Of a stretch of DNA of 13,835 nt, positions 1 through 7,969 are shown one piece after another. Under the pieces are notes generated by a model, which saw only the letters and a program-made list of their open reading frames with translations, was not told the DNA's origin and searched no databases. Both the position numbers and the translations under genes were made by a program. Every line of letters begins with the position of its first letter. Positions within the stretch are counted from its first letter, which is position 1. This stretch comes from JAQBYK01 sp964499425 (GTDB taxonomy: Bacteria; Patescibacteriota; Gracilibacteria; UBA1369; LOWO2-01-FULL-3): assembly GCA_964499425.1 (NCBI GenBank), contig CAZCLD010000035.1, forward strand, positions 1 to 13,835. The letters run 5' to 3'.

Positions 1-1260
1 TTCTCTGAAGGAACAATCGATTACAAAGTTGAAACAGCAAATCTTTCATCAACAAAGCCATTAATCATAAGCTCCGATTTCGTTAGCAGCAACACTGAAA
101 GTGCTGTTGCAACCGAGCACGGGTTCGATTTGATCAGTGAAGATATCAACACGACAGTGGCCGACACCATGGACACGATAAGTGATATAATTTTCACCGG
201 AACAGTAAATACAGACACCAAGCTATCTGCGTTCGTAATAAAGCCCGACGGCCTAGTCGACGAATTTGACTTGAGCACAAACTCAACAACTGGGACATAC
301 TATGGAAACACTATAATCCCAAGTGGCAGTGATTTCACCCTTAGTTATACACCAACAACCACTGGACGATACATAATTGAAATTAACGATAAATTTGGAG
401 AAGCGATATTAAATCACCCTATATATATCGGCACAGGAATCCCTTTAATACCAGACTTTTTGGATCTCCATGATCGAAAATTATTCGAAGAAAATTTTGA
501 TTTAGAGACTCTACGAGATGAATTACTTACCGAAATAAACTCGAGCCGCCAAAAACATGGGACAACAACAATCATCACTTCCGATGAACTTAATGACCTA
601 GCTCAAAGCCATTCTCAGGATATGGCCGACAAAGATTACTTCGCTCACGTAAATTTAGACAACGAAACTCCAGACGATAGAAGAATAGAAGCAGGTATAA
701 TAACCTTGGTTTCAGAGAATATTGCAAAAGACACCTCTATACTAGGCGCACACTACGGACTAATGCGAAGTGCAGCACACAGACAAAACATTCTTGATCC
801 AAATTGGACCAAGGTAGGACTAGGAATATCACTAGTAGAAGGCCATCTGTACGTTGCTGAAGAATTTTCCACCTCGGAAATAACTGATACAGATCTAGCA
901 AGCTACAAGACAGAGCTCATTCTCGAAATTAACAATACAAGATCAGATCAAGGCTTGGCAGAACTTGAAAACAGTGAAAACACAGACGCAGCAAGTAAAT
1001 ACATAAACGATAAAGCAATAATAGATAACCTGGACTTAACAAACCAAATTTTCACCGAAGCTCTCCAAGAAAACAACGTAACTGGGGCAGCTCAGACCAT
1101 AGGTAGAAGCTATAATCTATGGACAGACATGCTCAGTTCCATTCTCACAGATGAAGAAGACAATATTTTGAATCCGACCTGGGAAAAAATAGGGGTAGAC
1201 ATTCAACTCGACAATGAAGGTATAATACATTCAATTTTAATACTAAATGATCCAAGCTAA
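1..1260 (+). CDS. Secreted CAP-domain (SCP/YkwD-like) protein with tandem CAP modules, 5' partial
   Basis: The frame is open from base 1, so the true start and any signal peptide lie upstream; 419 residues are visible. Residues about 44-150 are Thr/Ser/Asn-rich and look like a beta-sandwich (Ig-like) module. Residues about 171-290 are a bacterial CAP domain: the motif AHVN with His216, SENIA with Glu239, and AHRQNILDPNWTKVGLGI with His260 carry the usual CAP cavity residues. Residues about 301-418 look like a second, degenerate CAP copy: it again has an ELILEINNTR-type first helix and ends NILNPTWEKIGVDI, but both cavity histidines are gone. CAP proteins of bacteria are mostly extracytoplasmic and biochemically poorly defined. 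The gene sits 5 bases upstream of an LCP gene, which fits a cell-surface role. The fold assignment is secure; the function is not. Confidence 0.9.
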   Translation, partial: FSEGTIDYKVETANLSSTKPLIISSDFVSSNTESAVATEHGFDLISEDINTTVADTMDTISDIIFTGTVNTDTKLSAFVIKPDGLVDEFDLSTNSTTGTYYGNTIIPSGSDFTLSYTPTTTGRYIIEINDKFGEAILNHPIYIGTGIPLIPDFLDLHDRKLFEENFDLETLRDELLTEINSSRQKHGTTTIITSDELNDLAQSHSQDMADKDYFAHVNLDNETPDDRRIEAGIITLVSENIAKDTSILGAHYGLMRSAAHRQNILDPNWTKVGLGISLVEGHLYVAEEFSTSEITDTDLASYKTELILEINNTRSDQGLAELENSENTDAASKYINDKAIIDNLDLTNQIFTEALQENNVTGAAQTIGRSYNLWTDMLSSILTDEEDNILNPTWEKIGVDIQLDNEGIIHSILILNDPS

Positions 1261-1265
1261 ATACT

Positions 1266-2798
1266 ATGAATTTTAAAAAGAAAAAAATCCGCAAGAAACT
1301 GCCCAAAGTGCTTAAGAAAGCCAAAGAACTTAAAGAAGCAAAGACTATTGGAGCCCCAAAAAAATTCTCGAGAAGAAAAATAAGCATAAGCTTAGGCTTA
1401 TTGATCTCAATAGTAATAATCATATTGCTGTTCATAGGCATCGCACAAGCCGTCAAAAGCATCAACCTCAAGGTTTTTCTAAAAGTAGCAGGCGAGAAAC
1501 TCCAAACAGACGCATACAATCACACTAATTTTCTCGTACTTGGCACAGGTGGCAAAAATCACGAAGGAGGAGATTTAACAGACAGTATAATTGTTGCCAG
1601 TCTAGATGATGAAAACAAACTGGTAACTTTAGTCTCAATTCCCAGAGATATTTATATAAGAGATGAGACCATTGGCAATTCTCGAATTAACGAGATTTAT
1701 TACAATGCCAAGAACTACTATGGAAGCAACACAGAAGGCCTCGATCACATGAGAGATAAGGTTGAAANNNNNNNNNNNNNNNNNNNNCATTACTGGGTAA
1801 AACTCGATTTTGACGGCTTTAAAGAGCTGGTAGACACACTTGGAGGAATAGATGTATATGTGGAAAATGCAATTTATGATCCCTACTACCCTAAAGATGG
1901 CACATTCCTATACGAACCATTTTCGATATCCGCTGGCCAACACCATCTAGACGGTGAAGTAGCTTTAAAATATGCACGCAGCCGCAAAACCACATCAGAC
2001 TTCGATCGCGCAAATAGACAACAACAAATCATATACGCAGTAAAAGAAAAAGCTCTACAAACAGAGATAATATTGAGCAAAGACAAAATAACCGAAATAC
2101 TATCGACCCTAAAAAGCAACATCGATACAAATATAACTGTTAAAGAAATCCTTACTCTAGGATCTATGGCAGGAGATTACAGCCAAGATCAAATCTCTCA
2201 CCGCCTAATCCATGATGATCCCACACAATGTGGAGGGTTCCTTTACACACCCGCAAGAGAATTCTATAACGGAATGTTTGTACTGATCCCAGCAGGAGGA
2301 TTTGAGTTTATTCATCGATACTCAGATTTAAATTTCAACTTACCGACAATAGCATCAGAAAATGCAGAGCTTCACATACTAAACGGAACAGGTACAGCAG
2401 GCATAGCAGGAGAAACTAAACAAGTTTTAAAAAGATTTTGCTTTGATGTAGTTAAATTTGGGAATGCACGCTCATCTGAGATAAGCGAAACAACCTACTA
2501 TTACAAACAAAAATACGACGAAGATGGTGAAAAAATAAATTCTCGTCCAGGCGCATTGAATTTCCTACAAAAACTTATCCCAGGGAAAGAAAGTACAGAT
2601 CTTCCAGAGGAGTATTTTGAAAAAGGATATCTACAAACAGCAGACATTGTAATCGAGTTAGGCACTGACTACTCCAATTCCGAAAATTACGTAAGCGATC
2701 CATTTTACTATCTCCCCGCCCCAAAACAGGCCGAGCCAGAGACAACCTCTACTGACGATACAACTTCTAACGACGACATCGCAAATGAGGATCAATAA
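1266..2798 (+). CDS. LCP (LytR-CpsA-Psr) family cell-wall polymer transferase with LytR_C domain
   Basis: LCP proteins are membrane-anchored enzymes that transfer undecaprenyl-linked polymers onto peptidoglycan outside the membrane. The 510-residue product has a very basic cytoplasmic N-terminus (residues 1-38), one membrane segment (about 39-60), an LCP domain (about 87-265) and a LytR_C domain (about 367-469, beginning AELHILNGTGTAGIAGE). LCP landmarks visible are LTDSI with Asp106, SIPRD with Arg127/Asp128, WVKLDFDGF, LGGIDVYV and YARSRKTTSDFDRANRQQQ. The C-terminal tail is acidic and Thr-rich. A 20-N run interrupts codons 168-174, but the frame continues after it and the hidden stretch matches the usual short link before WVKLDFDGF. 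The ATG lies 5 bases after the CAP gene stop and has no Shine-Dalgarno motif. The polymer transferred cannot be told from sequence. Confidence 0.93.
   Translation: MNFKKKKIRKKLPKVLKKAKELKEAKTIGAPKKFSRRKISISLGLLISIVIIILLFIGIAQAVKSINLKVFLKVAGEKLQTDAYNHTNFLVLGTGGKNHEGGDLTDSIIVASLDDENKLVTLVSIPRDIYIRDETIGNSRINEIYYNAKNYYGSNTEGLDHMRDKVEXXXXXXXHYWVKLDFDGFKELVDTLGGIDVYVENAIYDPYYPKDGTFLYEPFSISAGQHHLDGEVALKYARSRKTTSDFDRANRQQQIIYAVKEKALQTEIILSKDKITEILSTLKSNIDTNITVKEILTLGSMAGDYSQDQISHRLIHDDPTQCGGFLYTPAREFYNGMFVLIPAGGFEFIHRYSDLNFNLPTIASENAELHILNGTGTAGIAGETKQVLKRFCFDVVKFGNARSSEISETTYYYKQKYDEDGEKINSRPGALNFLQKLIPGKESTDLPEEYFEKGYLQTADIVIELGTDYSNSENYVSDPFYYLPAPKQAEPETTSTDDTTSNDDIANEDQ
1768..1787. other. Run of 20 N (assembly gap or masked bases)
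   Basis: Twenty consecutive N lie inside the LCP coding region. The reading frame is the same on both sides, and about seven residues are expected there in LCP proteins between the helix ending DKVE and HYWVKLDFDGF. The run is therefore close to true length, but the actual bases are unknown. Confidence 0.97.
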
Positions 2799-3480
2799 GT
2801 TTATTTCCGCCAACAGTGAATTTTCACGAAGAAAAGCCGACGAATTAATTTCTAAGGGTTTAGTTAAAATTAACGGGGAAATTGTAAAAAAACTGGGAAC
2901 ACAAATTAATCCATCGAAAGATCTCATCGAAGTAAATAATATTTCGATCAAACCAAGAGATGAAAATATATACATCGCCCTAAACAAACCTGAGGGTTAC
3001 ATAACTACAAGAAGTGACGACAAGAACAGGCCAACAGTTATGGAATTAATACCAAAAAACAAGAACCTAAAACCTGCAGGACGACTAGACAAAGAGACGG
3101 AGGGGTTATTGATCCTTAGCAATGATGGGACCTTTATAAACAAGCTGACACACCCCAGTTTTGAATGTGAAAAAGAGTATTTTGCCAAAATAAATGGGCA
3201 ACTACAAAAAGCAGAAAAAGAAAAACTAGAGGGAGGAATATTAATCGGAAAAAAGAACACCAGCCCATCAAAAATCAACATATTAAAACAATCAACGAAA
3301 GAAACATCTCTAAGAATAACAATCCATGAAGGACGCAAGAGACAAATCAGAAAAATGTTTGCGAAAGTTAATCATCCTGTGAAATACTTGAAAAGAATCC
3401 GTATATCCAAAATCCAACTTGGCCTCTTAAAAAAGGGCAAATTCCGATATCTAACCAAAGCCGAATTAGATGTTAACTAG
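2785..3480 (+). CDS. S4-domain 23S/16S rRNA pseudouridine synthase (RsuA/RluB/E/F family)
   Basis: Enzymes of this family isomerise a specific uridine in ribosomal RNA to pseudouridine in the cytoplasm. The 231-residue protein has an N-terminal S4 RNA-binding domain (about 1-55; MRINKFISANSEFSRRKADE) and a catalytic domain (about 62-225). The catalytic-motif segment GRLDKETEGLLILSNDG carries the expected nucleophile Asp102, and HEGRKRQIRKMF is the conserved C-terminal motif. S4 plus length favours RluB or RsuA over RluE/RluF, but the target base cannot be assigned. The ATG overlaps the end of the LCP gene by 14 bases in another frame and the stop overlaps dacA by 11, suggesting translational coupling. 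A pseudouridine synthase among envelope genes looks like simple operon packing. I saw no Shine-Dalgarno motif. Confidence 0.9.
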   Translation: MRINKFISANSEFSRRKADELISKGLVKINGEIVKKLGTQINPSKDLIEVNNISIKPRDENIYIALNKPEGYITTRSDDKNRPTVMELIPKNKNLKPAGRLDKETEGLLILSNDGTFINKLTHPSFECEKEYFAKINGQLQKAEKEKLEGGILIGKKNTSPSKINILKQSTKETSLRITIHEGRKRQIRKMFAKVNHPVKYLKRIRISKIQLGLLKKGKFRYLTKAELDVN

Positions 3481-4375
3481 CCTTCTAAGCATATATATAG
3501 CCTCAGTACTACAACCGGACCTAGGTCCGGTTGTCCAGGTTGAAGAGAATAAAACACTAATCAAAACTGCAAGCCTAAACTTTTCTAGCATCATAGAATC
3601 TCAAAAAGTTCCTATCAAAGATGCATATCACATATCACCTTTAATCGAAGCAAATGGCGCAATTTCCACAGACACAAAAACCGGAGAGATACTATTTGAG
3701 AAAAATGCCCATGAAAGAATGCCCATTGCAAGTATTACAAAACTAATGACAGTACTTATCATCCTAGAAGAAAACAAATTGGATGAAATTGTCACGATTA
3801 GCCACAACGCCGCAGCTACAAGCGGATCATCCATGCATCTAAATGCCGGCGAAGAAATCAGCATAGAAAATCTTTTGTACGGAGCACTAATAAACTCCGC
3901 CAATGATAGCGCTGTAGCTTTGGCAGAATACAACTCAGAAACTGTCCAGAATTTTGTTGAGAAAATGAACAAAAGAGCGCTTGAATTAGGTCTCATAAAT
4001 ACAAATTTTTCAAATCCTATCGGCTTAGATGGCCCAAACAATTACTCCTCGGCTTACGATATAGCTAGGCTCGGCAATTATGTATATCAAAATCCATTCG
4101 TCCAAGAAGCAGTTAACATAACTGAACTAAGCGTAAACTCTACTGATGGATCATTCGCTCACAATCTGGAAACAACTAATGACCTTCTGGGAAATTACTT
4201 AGGGGTCAAAGGTTTAAAAACTGGAAAAACGGACGCAGCAGGACTCTGTCTTATCGCAGTAGCAGAAAACAATGAGAATAATGAAATAATTACTGTTGTT
4301 CTAAACAGCCCAGCAAGATTTACGGAAACAAAAGTACTAATTGACTGGGTGTTCAGAGCATATAACTGGCCTTAA
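3470..4375 (+). CDS. dacA: D-alanyl-D-alanine carboxypeptidase (PBP5/DacA-type, peptidase S11)
   Basis: This penicillin-binding serine peptidase removes the terminal D-Ala from peptidoglycan stem pentapeptides outside the membrane. All three active-site motifs are present in the 301-residue product: SxxK as Ser88-Ile-Thr-Lys91, SxN as Ser143-Ala-Asn145, and KTG at Lys250-Gly252 (followed by KTD). The N-terminus MLTSLLSIYIASVLQ is a short hydrophobic segment that could be a signal peptide or anchor, although it lacks the usual basic residues. A stop codon immediately precedes the ATG, so no earlier start exists. The protein ends soon after the catalytic domain and lacks the PBP5 C-terminal beta domain and amphipathic anchor. 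The gene overlaps the pseudouridine synthase by 11 bases and ends one base before mraY. A 24-base perfect palindrome lies in codons 14-22. Confidence 0.93.
   Translation: MLTSLLSIYIASVLQPDLGPVVQVEENKTLIKTASLNFSSIIESQKVPIKDAYHISPLIEANGAISTDTKTGEILFEKNAHERMPIASITKLMTVLIILEENKLDEIVTISHNAAATSGSSMHLNAGEEISIENLLYGALINSANDSAVALAEYNSETVQNFVEKMNKRALELGLINTNFSNPIGLDGPNNYSSAYDIARLGNYVYQNPFVQEAVNITELSVNSTDGSFAHNLETTNDLLGNYLGVKGLKTGKTDAAGLCLIAVAENNENNEIITVVLNSPARFTETKVLIDWVFRAYNWP
3511..3534. repeat. 24-base perfect palindrome inside the 5' end of dacA
   Basis: The half-site ACAACCGGACCT is followed directly by its exact reverse complement, centred between 3522 and 3523. As RNA it can fold into a 10-bp, GC-containing stem with a CTAG loop, 30 bases after the pseudouridine synthase stop and about 40 bases after the dacA start. 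No U-tract follows, so it is not a standard terminator. It could be an operator, a translation-attenuating hairpin or chance. Confidence 0.85.
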
Positions 4376-4376
4376 A

Positions 4377-5444
4377 ATGCGCATTGTAGAACTAAGTGAA
4401 ATCGTAGAAGATCTTATTTTGATAGTTGGTTCAGGAACTCTAGCCTTCCTGATAGCGCTAGTCCTAACCCCTTGGTTCACTAAACAATTAATAAAATTCA
4501 AGATAGGAAAACAAATTCGCGATACCGCCCTTTCCGGAGAGAAATCGAGCCTATTTTCCACTTTACATGCAAAGAAAAGCGGAACACCCACTATGGGAGG
4601 ACTGTTGATCTGGGGAACAATCATAGTCACCGTCCTCATATCTATGATCCTAAAAGAATTCGATCTATTTCAACATTCCTTGTTCAGTAGGGAAGAAACC
4701 TGGATCCCTTTGTTCACATTGCTTACCTGCGGAATTCTTGGAGCAGTTGATGACTACCTAAATGTAAAAGGAATTGGAAAAACCAAAGGCCTCAGCGCAA
4801 AAATAAAACTACTTTGGCTGACAATTTTCAGTGCTGCAGGAGCTTATTGGTTCCATCACAAATTGGGATATGACTCAATTTCGATACCCATACCCGGAAT
4901 AGAGGCGTGGGAAGTAGGAATCTGGTACATCCCCATTTTTATTTTTATCATTATTGCCACCGCCAATTCAGTTAATTTCACAGATGGATTAGACGGACTC
5001 GCCAGCGGTCTTTTAATAATGGCTTTCACGGGATTCGGAATAATAGCCTACATCCAAGGCTTACTCATACTTTCGGCGCTCTGTGCCGTCATTGTAGGCG
5101 CCATAGTAGCCTTCCTTTGGTTCAATGTGCCTCCCGCCAAGTTCTATATGGGAGACACAGGCTCGCTTGCCCTCGGAGCCACGCTGGGAGTAATTGCAAT
5201 GCTAACAGATCAAATCCTAATTTTACCAATCATTGGATTTATATTTGTAATAGAAACCTTATCCGTAATTATTCAACTCACATCAAAAAAATTCTTCAAG
5301 AAAAAAGTCTTTAAAATTGCTCCAATTCATCACCACTTTGAACAAAGCGGATGGAAAGAATTCACCATCGTAATGCGCTTCTGGATAATCGGAGGCATCA
5401 TGGGCGCATTCGGTACACTACTTGGACTATTGAATATCCTGTAA
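4377..5444 (+). CDS. mraY: Phospho-N-acetylmuramoyl-pentapeptide transferase
   Basis: MraY transfers phospho-MurNAc-pentapeptide from UDP to undecaprenyl phosphate, making lipid I, the first membrane step of peptidoglycan synthesis. The 355-residue product is a polytopic membrane protein of normal family length. Landmarks are HAKKSGTPTMGGLL (residues 64-77), the catalytic Asp pair D125-D126 in VDDYLNVKG, NSVNFTDGLDGLASG (197-211), GDTGS with Asp260, and APIHHHFEQSGW with the conserved His triplet 318-320. I chose the ATG at 4377, one base after the dacA stop. A TTG 36 bases upstream would extend the protein into dacA and adds nothing conserved. The usual dcw neighbours (murF, murD, ftsW) are absent. 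Its 3' end overlaps the convergent FecR gene by 18 bases. Confidence 0.96.
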   Translation: MRIVELSEIVEDLILIVGSGTLAFLIALVLTPWFTKQLIKFKIGKQIRDTALSGEKSSLFSTLHAKKSGTPTMGGLLIWGTIIVTVLISMILKEFDLFQHSLFSREETWIPLFTLLTCGILGAVDDYLNVKGIGKTKGLSAKIKLLWLTIFSAAGAYWFHHKLGYDSISIPIPGIEAWEVGIWYIPIFIFIIIATANSVNFTDGLDGLASGLLIMAFTGFGIIAYIQGLLILSALCAVIVGAIVAFLWFNVPPAKFYMGDTGSLALGATLGVIAMLTDQILILPIIGFIFVIETLSVIIQLTSKKFFKKKVFKIAPIHHHFEQSGWKEFTIVMRFWIIGGIMGAFGTLLGLLNIL

Positions 5445-7286
5445 GAAAGGAGGAAGTGGTTTATCCCCTTTGATTTCAACACCATATGGCCCCCGGATAA
5501 TTTGTTCAGGATCAGACGTAACAACTTCTACAACATCTTCTACCTTTTCAGGATTGAAGGTGTCATCAACCAATACTGGTGAAACAACTTCTGAAGGAAA
5601 AGATTGTACTGGCTCATCACCAACAATCTTGGCAACTTCGCTCTTCAAATCATAAAAATCACCTGACGAAATAATGTCTGTAGCTTCAAAAAAAGCAAAA
5701 TCAGAAGCAATATCCTCAGTCAATCCCTTGTTCTCTTCAGGCAGCTCACCAATCATATCAAGAACTTCTTTGTAATCCTCCACAACTTCAGAAGCCAAAT
5801 CTTCGTGTTCCACACTCTCATCAAGCTCCTCAGCAGAAGCTAGCTTCTCAACAACCTGATCCGCCATAATCTCAATAAGATCAGTCTCATCATCAGCAGT
5901 AAGCAATTCCAAGTCATCAACTACTTCCTTAACCTCATAAATCGGTGACTGTGGTAAAACAACCAACAAGTCTTTCTTTTGTGTCAGAATCTTCTCTTCA
6001 ACATACTGTTCTAATTCCTCACCATAAACCTCATCGGTAGTTGAAACTTCATCCACCAAGTCATAAAACTCCTGTACCTCGTCACTAAAGCCAGCAATAG
6101 CTTCTTGAGCTTCCACTTTTTCCTCAGTAGTTAAATCTTCATTATGAAGCTTTATTTGCGCTGCAATAAAATCCTTCTCAGCAAGATTCAATTCAATTTT
6201 TTCCTTTTTTACATCGTCGAAAGTTAGAAAGAGTAAAGTATCTTCTCTAAGAGAATTTTCAAGTGAAAAATCATCATCCAAATCAATCCCAACAGCTTCA
6301 ATTTTTGCTGATAAAAGCCTCTGATCAACCTCAGTCAAATAGATTTTATCACTTTCCAAATTATCCTTAACCCACTGATCTTCCTTCTCAGCTGCATCTA
6401 ACTTTTTAACACTTTTAACTTCTTTTGAAGCAGAATCCACAACCATTTTCTCACCACTAACTACCTTCTCCTTATCCTGACCAGATCGTACATCTACAGA
6501 GTTATTAAAAACCCCAATTTCAAGATCGTTTTCATCCACTTCAACATTAAAAGCAGCCCTATAAGCACTAGTGTAAACATCAGCAGCTTCAACAACAAAG
6601 GCAGAATGAGACTCAACAAGGTTTATAACTTTAAACCAACCAGCACCATCCAAAAGCGAGATACTAACCCTACTACGAAAGCTATCACCCCTAAGCTCAT
6701 TAATAAGCAATTGAGAATCACTAGCCAGTCGACTAACACTATCGTCAAAATACTCTATCACCGCCTGACCATCTTCCCCTGTAATGATTTTGTCTTTCTC
6801 GTGAATCTCAATTCCAGGATAAATATCAACAAATTCTCCATCTCTTTCCAGAAGAACTCCACCCTCAAAAGAACCTAATTTCGTAAACGTAGCCGCTCTA
6901 ACCACATTGGTTTCTATATTTATAAACCCGATCAGTCCAAAAACTAACATAAAAACCATAGCCAAACTCAACAATTTTTTATGAAAAGCAAACAAATTAC
7001 TAAAGAAGAATTTCCTTTGTGTATGGCCTTCAATATAAGAAAAAACTCGCTCCTTGATATCCACCCTCTTAACAGTCTCTAGCTTAAGATCTCTGACAGC
7101 AAGACGGATAGACTGGATAATCGATTTGAAAGAAAGAAGTTGGACCTGTTCTTGAGGTAAATCAAGTTGCAAAAGAAGATGCTTTTTCAGAGCATCTTTT
7201 TTCTGACTTTCGAGCTTTGGCTTAGAAAGGGCCATAACTGCCTTCGCCAATTTTTCATTTTTGAGATCTGTGTCTTTACTAGTCAT
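5427..7286 (-). CDS. Single-pass membrane FecR-domain protein, putative anti-sigma partner, long acidic tail
   Basis: The 619-residue product starts with about 100 basic, helical, presumably cytoplasmic residues, then one membrane segment (about 104-124), then an extracytoplasmic FecR domain (about 155-282; VDIYPGIEIHEKDKIITGEDG, AVIEYFDDSVSRLASDSQL, VVEAADVYTSAYRAAFNVEV). The remaining roughly 330 residues are helical and extremely rich in Asp and Glu. One stretch (about 350-375) recalls the DUF5667 helices often found with FecR domains, but that match is weak. The gene is 37 bases downstream of an ECF sigma gene, which in FecI/FecR-like pairs encodes the factor controlled by such a membrane protein. 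No zinc-binding anti-sigma HxxxCxxC motif is visible. I chose the ATG at 7286; an in-frame TTG at 7298 is possible. Neither start has a Shine-Dalgarno motif. Confidence 0.82.
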   Translation of the reverse strand: MTSKDTDLKNEKLAKAVMALSKPKLESQKKDALKKHLLLQLDLPQEQVQLLSFKSIIQSIRLAVRDLKLETVKRVDIKERVFSYIEGHTQRKFFFSNLFAFHKKLLSLAMVFMLVFGLIGFINIETNVVRAATFTKLGSFEGGVLLERDGEFVDIYPGIEIHEKDKIITGEDGQAVIEYFDDSVSRLASDSQLLINELRGDSFRSRVSISLLDGAGWFKVINLVESHSAFVVEAADVYTSAYRAAFNVEVDENDLEIGVFNNSVDVRSGQDKEKVVSGEKMVVDSASKEVKSVKKLDAAEKEDQWVKDNLESDKIYLTEVDQRLLSAKIEAVGIDLDDDFSLENSLREDTLLFLTFDDVKKEKIELNLAEKDFIAAQIKLHNEDLTTEEKVEAQEAIAGFSDEVQEFYDLVDEVSTTDEVYGEELEQYVEEKILTQKKDLLVVLPQSPIYEVKEVVDDLELLTADDETDLIEIMADQVVEKLASAEELDESVEHEDLASEVVEDYKEVLDMIGELPEENKGLTEDIASDFAFFEATDIISSGDFYDLKSEVAKIVGDEPVQSFPSEVVSPVLVDDTFNPEKVEDVVEVVTSDPEQIIRGPYGVEIKGDKPLPPFLQDIQ

Positions 7287-7323
7287 ACAGTTAGTCAAAC
7301 GTTAAATATTTCGCTCTGTTACA

Positions 7324-7911
7324 TTAAAACTCGTACTTTATCCCCATATCCTCAAGCTCACGCCTTAGCGCCTTCAAGGCCCTAAATTGGAGAATTCTCA
7401 GACTCCCCTCACTCTTCTTCAAGATTTCTGAAATTTCCTTGTTCGTCAATTCATTAACAAACTTATAAATTATAATTTCCTGATACTGCTTTTTAAGCTT
7501 GTTAATGGCAATTTTTAGGTTTTCACTATCTAGAACACCCTGGGTAGTTTTAATTGGATTATGCTCTCTCCTTGTATCAGGAATTTGGACACTCAATTCA
7601 TCCACGTGCTTATCTTTTGATGCCCGATAATAATCAACTACCAAATTATGAGCGATTCTAAAAATCCACGCAGAAAAAGAACGTTTTTTGGGTTTATACT
7701 GCCGGATATTTTGCCATACTTTCAAAAAAACCGTCTCCACCAAATCCTCAGCGTCCACAGCTTTTACTCGATAAAACACATAACGATAAATCGGATCCAC
7801 AAAAATCTCATAGATTTGCGCAAAAGCATCCTGATCACCCTTCTGAGCAATCTTGACCAGCTTCTCTATCTCATCAGACCTTGACTTTAAGTCATTTGAC
7901 GACATTTTCAT
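7324..7911 (-). CDS. ECF-type RNA polymerase sigma-70 factor
   Basis: This 195-residue protein has the two-domain layout of extracytoplasmic-function sigma factors. Region 2 spans about 26-97, from DAFAQIYEIFVDPIYRYVFYR through DLVETVFLKVW to SFSAWIFRIAHNLVVDYYRA. Region 4 spans about 130-183 as a helix-turn-helix, including NKEISEILKKSEGSLRILQF. It would direct polymerase to a small regulon. The downstream FecR-domain membrane protein is its likely controller. The ATG at 7911 was chosen; a second ATG at 7905 and a TTG at 7926 are alternatives, and the TTG would coincide with the predicted transcription start. The gene follows fbp after 58 bases that contain a promoter-like sequence, so it may be transcribed separately from the sugar-metabolism genes. 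Confidence 0.9.
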   Translation of the reverse strand: MKMSSNDLKSRSDEIEKLVKIAQKGDQDAFAQIYEIFVDPIYRYVFYRVKAVDAEDLVETVFLKVWQNIRQYKPKKRSFSAWIFRIAHNLVVDYYRASKDKHVDELSVQIPDTRREHNPIKTTQGVLDSENLKIAINKLKKQYQEIIIYKFVNELTNKEISEILKKSEGSLRILQFRALKALRRELEDMGIKYEF

Positions 7912-7932
7912 GGTTTTAGCAAGCAAGTAAGA

Positions 7933-7961
7933 ATGTTATTAGACCTAATCTGAAAAGTCAA
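7933..7961 (-). promoter_or_regulatory. Candidate promoter for the sigma/FecR pair
   Basis: On the - strand TTGACT (7961-7956, five of six to the -35 consensus) is separated by 17 bases from TAACAT (7938-7933, four of six to the -10 consensus). Transcription would start near 7926, about 15 bases before the sigma ATG. It was judged by eye only, and promoter consensus in this lineage is an assumption. Confidence 0.35.
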
Positions 7962-7969
7962 TCTCAAGT

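Noticed and set aside
5446..5460. AAGGAGG ribosome-binding-like motif right after mraY
   Set aside because: The only nearby + strand start, a GTG, opens a five-codon frame. The motif is explained as codons for the Pro-Leu-Pro-Pro-Phe end of the FecR protein on the - strand.
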